From: Enterococcaceae bacterium
GTDB taxonomy: Bacteria; Bacillota; Bacilli; Lactobacillales; Catellicoccaceae
Assembly: GCA_030150665.1 (NCBI GenBank)
Contig: JASLFJ010000094.1
Span: forward strand, 1 to 7,295
DNA: 7,295 nt
Reading direction: 5' to 3'
The notes beneath the pieces were generated by a model. The model worked only from the letters and a program-made list of their open reading frames with translations, was not told the DNA's origin and did not search any database. Position numbers and translations under genes: made by a program. Below are positions 6,606 to 7,295 of the stretch, piece after piece. Numbering within the stretch: position 1 is the stretch's first letter; every line of letters starts with the position of its first letter.

Positions 6606-7295
6606 ATGAATGATTCCAAAATAAAGAAGAAACAAACGATGGATAAGCAATATCGGGAAAATAGAAAAAAAAAGCAATCTTTAAAAAAAACGAGTAAAAT
6701 AAAGAGAGATAAGCATAAAGTAATATCTGATGACACTCATATTGAGCATAGAAAAAGAAAAGCTGCACCAAAGAAAGTCTCTTCTGTTGATCATCAAAAA
6801 ATTAAAAAGAAGTCTTCATCAAAGGCCTCGAAAAAAAGCAGACCCAGAAATCATGATAGAATGGTTCCGAAAAAAGATCAACAGAGTGCTTTAAAAACTA
6901 AACCAAGGCCTAAAAAAAAGAAAGTTAGTACTCAATCAAAAAGGCCAACGCCAATTCCAAGAGATCGTGTTATTCGAAAAAAGAAAAAATCAGGTCTTAA
7001 GATATTTCTTATATCATTAGTTATCGTTGTTGCTTTAATATTAAGTAGTTTAGGTATTGTAGGGTATTTTTTAACGGATAAGTATAAGCGAGAGATCATT
7101 AACAATGAAGATATGGCTCCTTATTTAGTACCTGATGAGGAAATTATTGTAGAAAAAAATGATCATCCAAAGCGATTTGATATTATTGCATATCATTCTG
7201 CAGAAGATAATGATTTAACGGATGTAGGCAGAGTTATTGGACTTCCAGGTGATACAGTAGAATATTTATTTAATAAATTGTATATTAATGATAGA
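6606..7295 (+). CDS. Signal peptidase I-like membrane protein lacking the Ser/Lys dyad, with Lys-rich cytoplasmic tail (3' end outside window)
   Basis: The 230 visible codons are open to the window edge. Residues 1-130 are a highly basic, low-complexity tail (51 Lys/Arg, 11 Asp/Glu) with runs such as KKKK. Residues about 131-156 (LKIFLISLVIVVALILSSLG onward) form one membrane span. The basic residues before it predict the tail inside the cell and the rest outside. The outer part follows signal peptidase I (family S26): DMAPYLVPDEEIIV aligns with the SMxPTLxxGDxxxV box, KRFDIIAY with RGDIVVF, and DVGRVIGLPGDTVE with YVKRVIGLPGDTVE. The nucleophilic serine is Asp169 and the general-base lysine is Gly208, so peptidase activity is not expected. 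From memory, S. pyogenes SipA has the same Asp/Gly pair and assists pilus polymerisation, and S. aureus SpsA also lacks the dyad. The gene probably shares the glnA transcript. Family assignment is firm. The role is inferred, and the missing C-terminal part could change the picture. Confidence 0.85.
   Translation, partial: MNDSKIKKKQTMDKQYRENRKKKQSLKKTSKIKRDKHKVISDDTHIEHRKRKAAPKKVSSVDHQKIKKKSSSKASKKSRPRNHDRMVPKKDQQSALKTKPRPKKKKVSTQSKRPTPIPRDRVIRKKKKSGLKIFLISLVIVVALILSSLGIVGYFLTDKYKREIINNEDMAPYLVPDEEIIVEKNDHPKRFDIIAYHSAEDNDLTDVGRVIGLPGDTVEYLFNKLYINDR

Noticed and set aside
6606..7295. Reading the last gene as an ordinary active signal peptidase I
   Set aside because: The positions of the catalytic serine and lysine are Asp169 and Gly208, and no alternative Ser or Lys falls at the expected motif positions in the visible part.

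Overview
The window is AT-rich, densely coding DNA from a low-GC Gram-positive bacterium. RpoC and GlnA agree over long stretches with the Bacillus/Enterococcus form. Several RpoC passages (for example TDWQKERLL, LNEPTD and EMFISTHGARKGMTDTALK) read like Enterococcus, so an Enterococcaceae or nearby Lactobacillales member is the best guess. That placement comes from remembered family sequences, not from a search.

All four genes are on the + strand. From left to right they are: the 3' part of rpoB (RNA polymerase beta, open at the left edge), complete rpoC (beta', TTG start) 32 bases downstream, and a very strong hairpin terminator that begins inside the rpoC stop codon. A 132-base AT-rich spacer follows, holding a promoter bracketed by a 12-bp inverted repeat. 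Then come complete glnA (class I-alpha glutamine synthetase) and, 24 bases later with no terminator between, the 5' part of a signal-peptidase-I-like membrane protein that runs off the right edge.

The first two genes form the rpoBC transcription unit, making the two large subunits of RNA polymerase. The terminator closes this unit. glnA starts a second unit with its own promoter, and the membrane-protein gene is probably co-transcribed with it. No glnR lies directly before glnA, unlike the common glnR-glnA arrangement in Firmicutes.

The most interesting element is the last gene. Its extracytoplasmic domain clearly follows the signal peptidase I pattern (a DMAPYL box and RVIGLPGDTVE), but the catalytic serine position is Asp169 and the catalytic lysine position is Gly208. 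This Asp/Gly pair is, from memory, the one in Streptococcus pyogenes SipA, a non-catalytic signal-peptidase homologue needed for pilus polymerisation. The protein also carries a cytoplasmic tail of about 130 residues that is roughly 39% Lys/Arg. It may be a pseudo-signal-peptidase adaptor, and the DNA to the right of the window is where partner genes should be sought.
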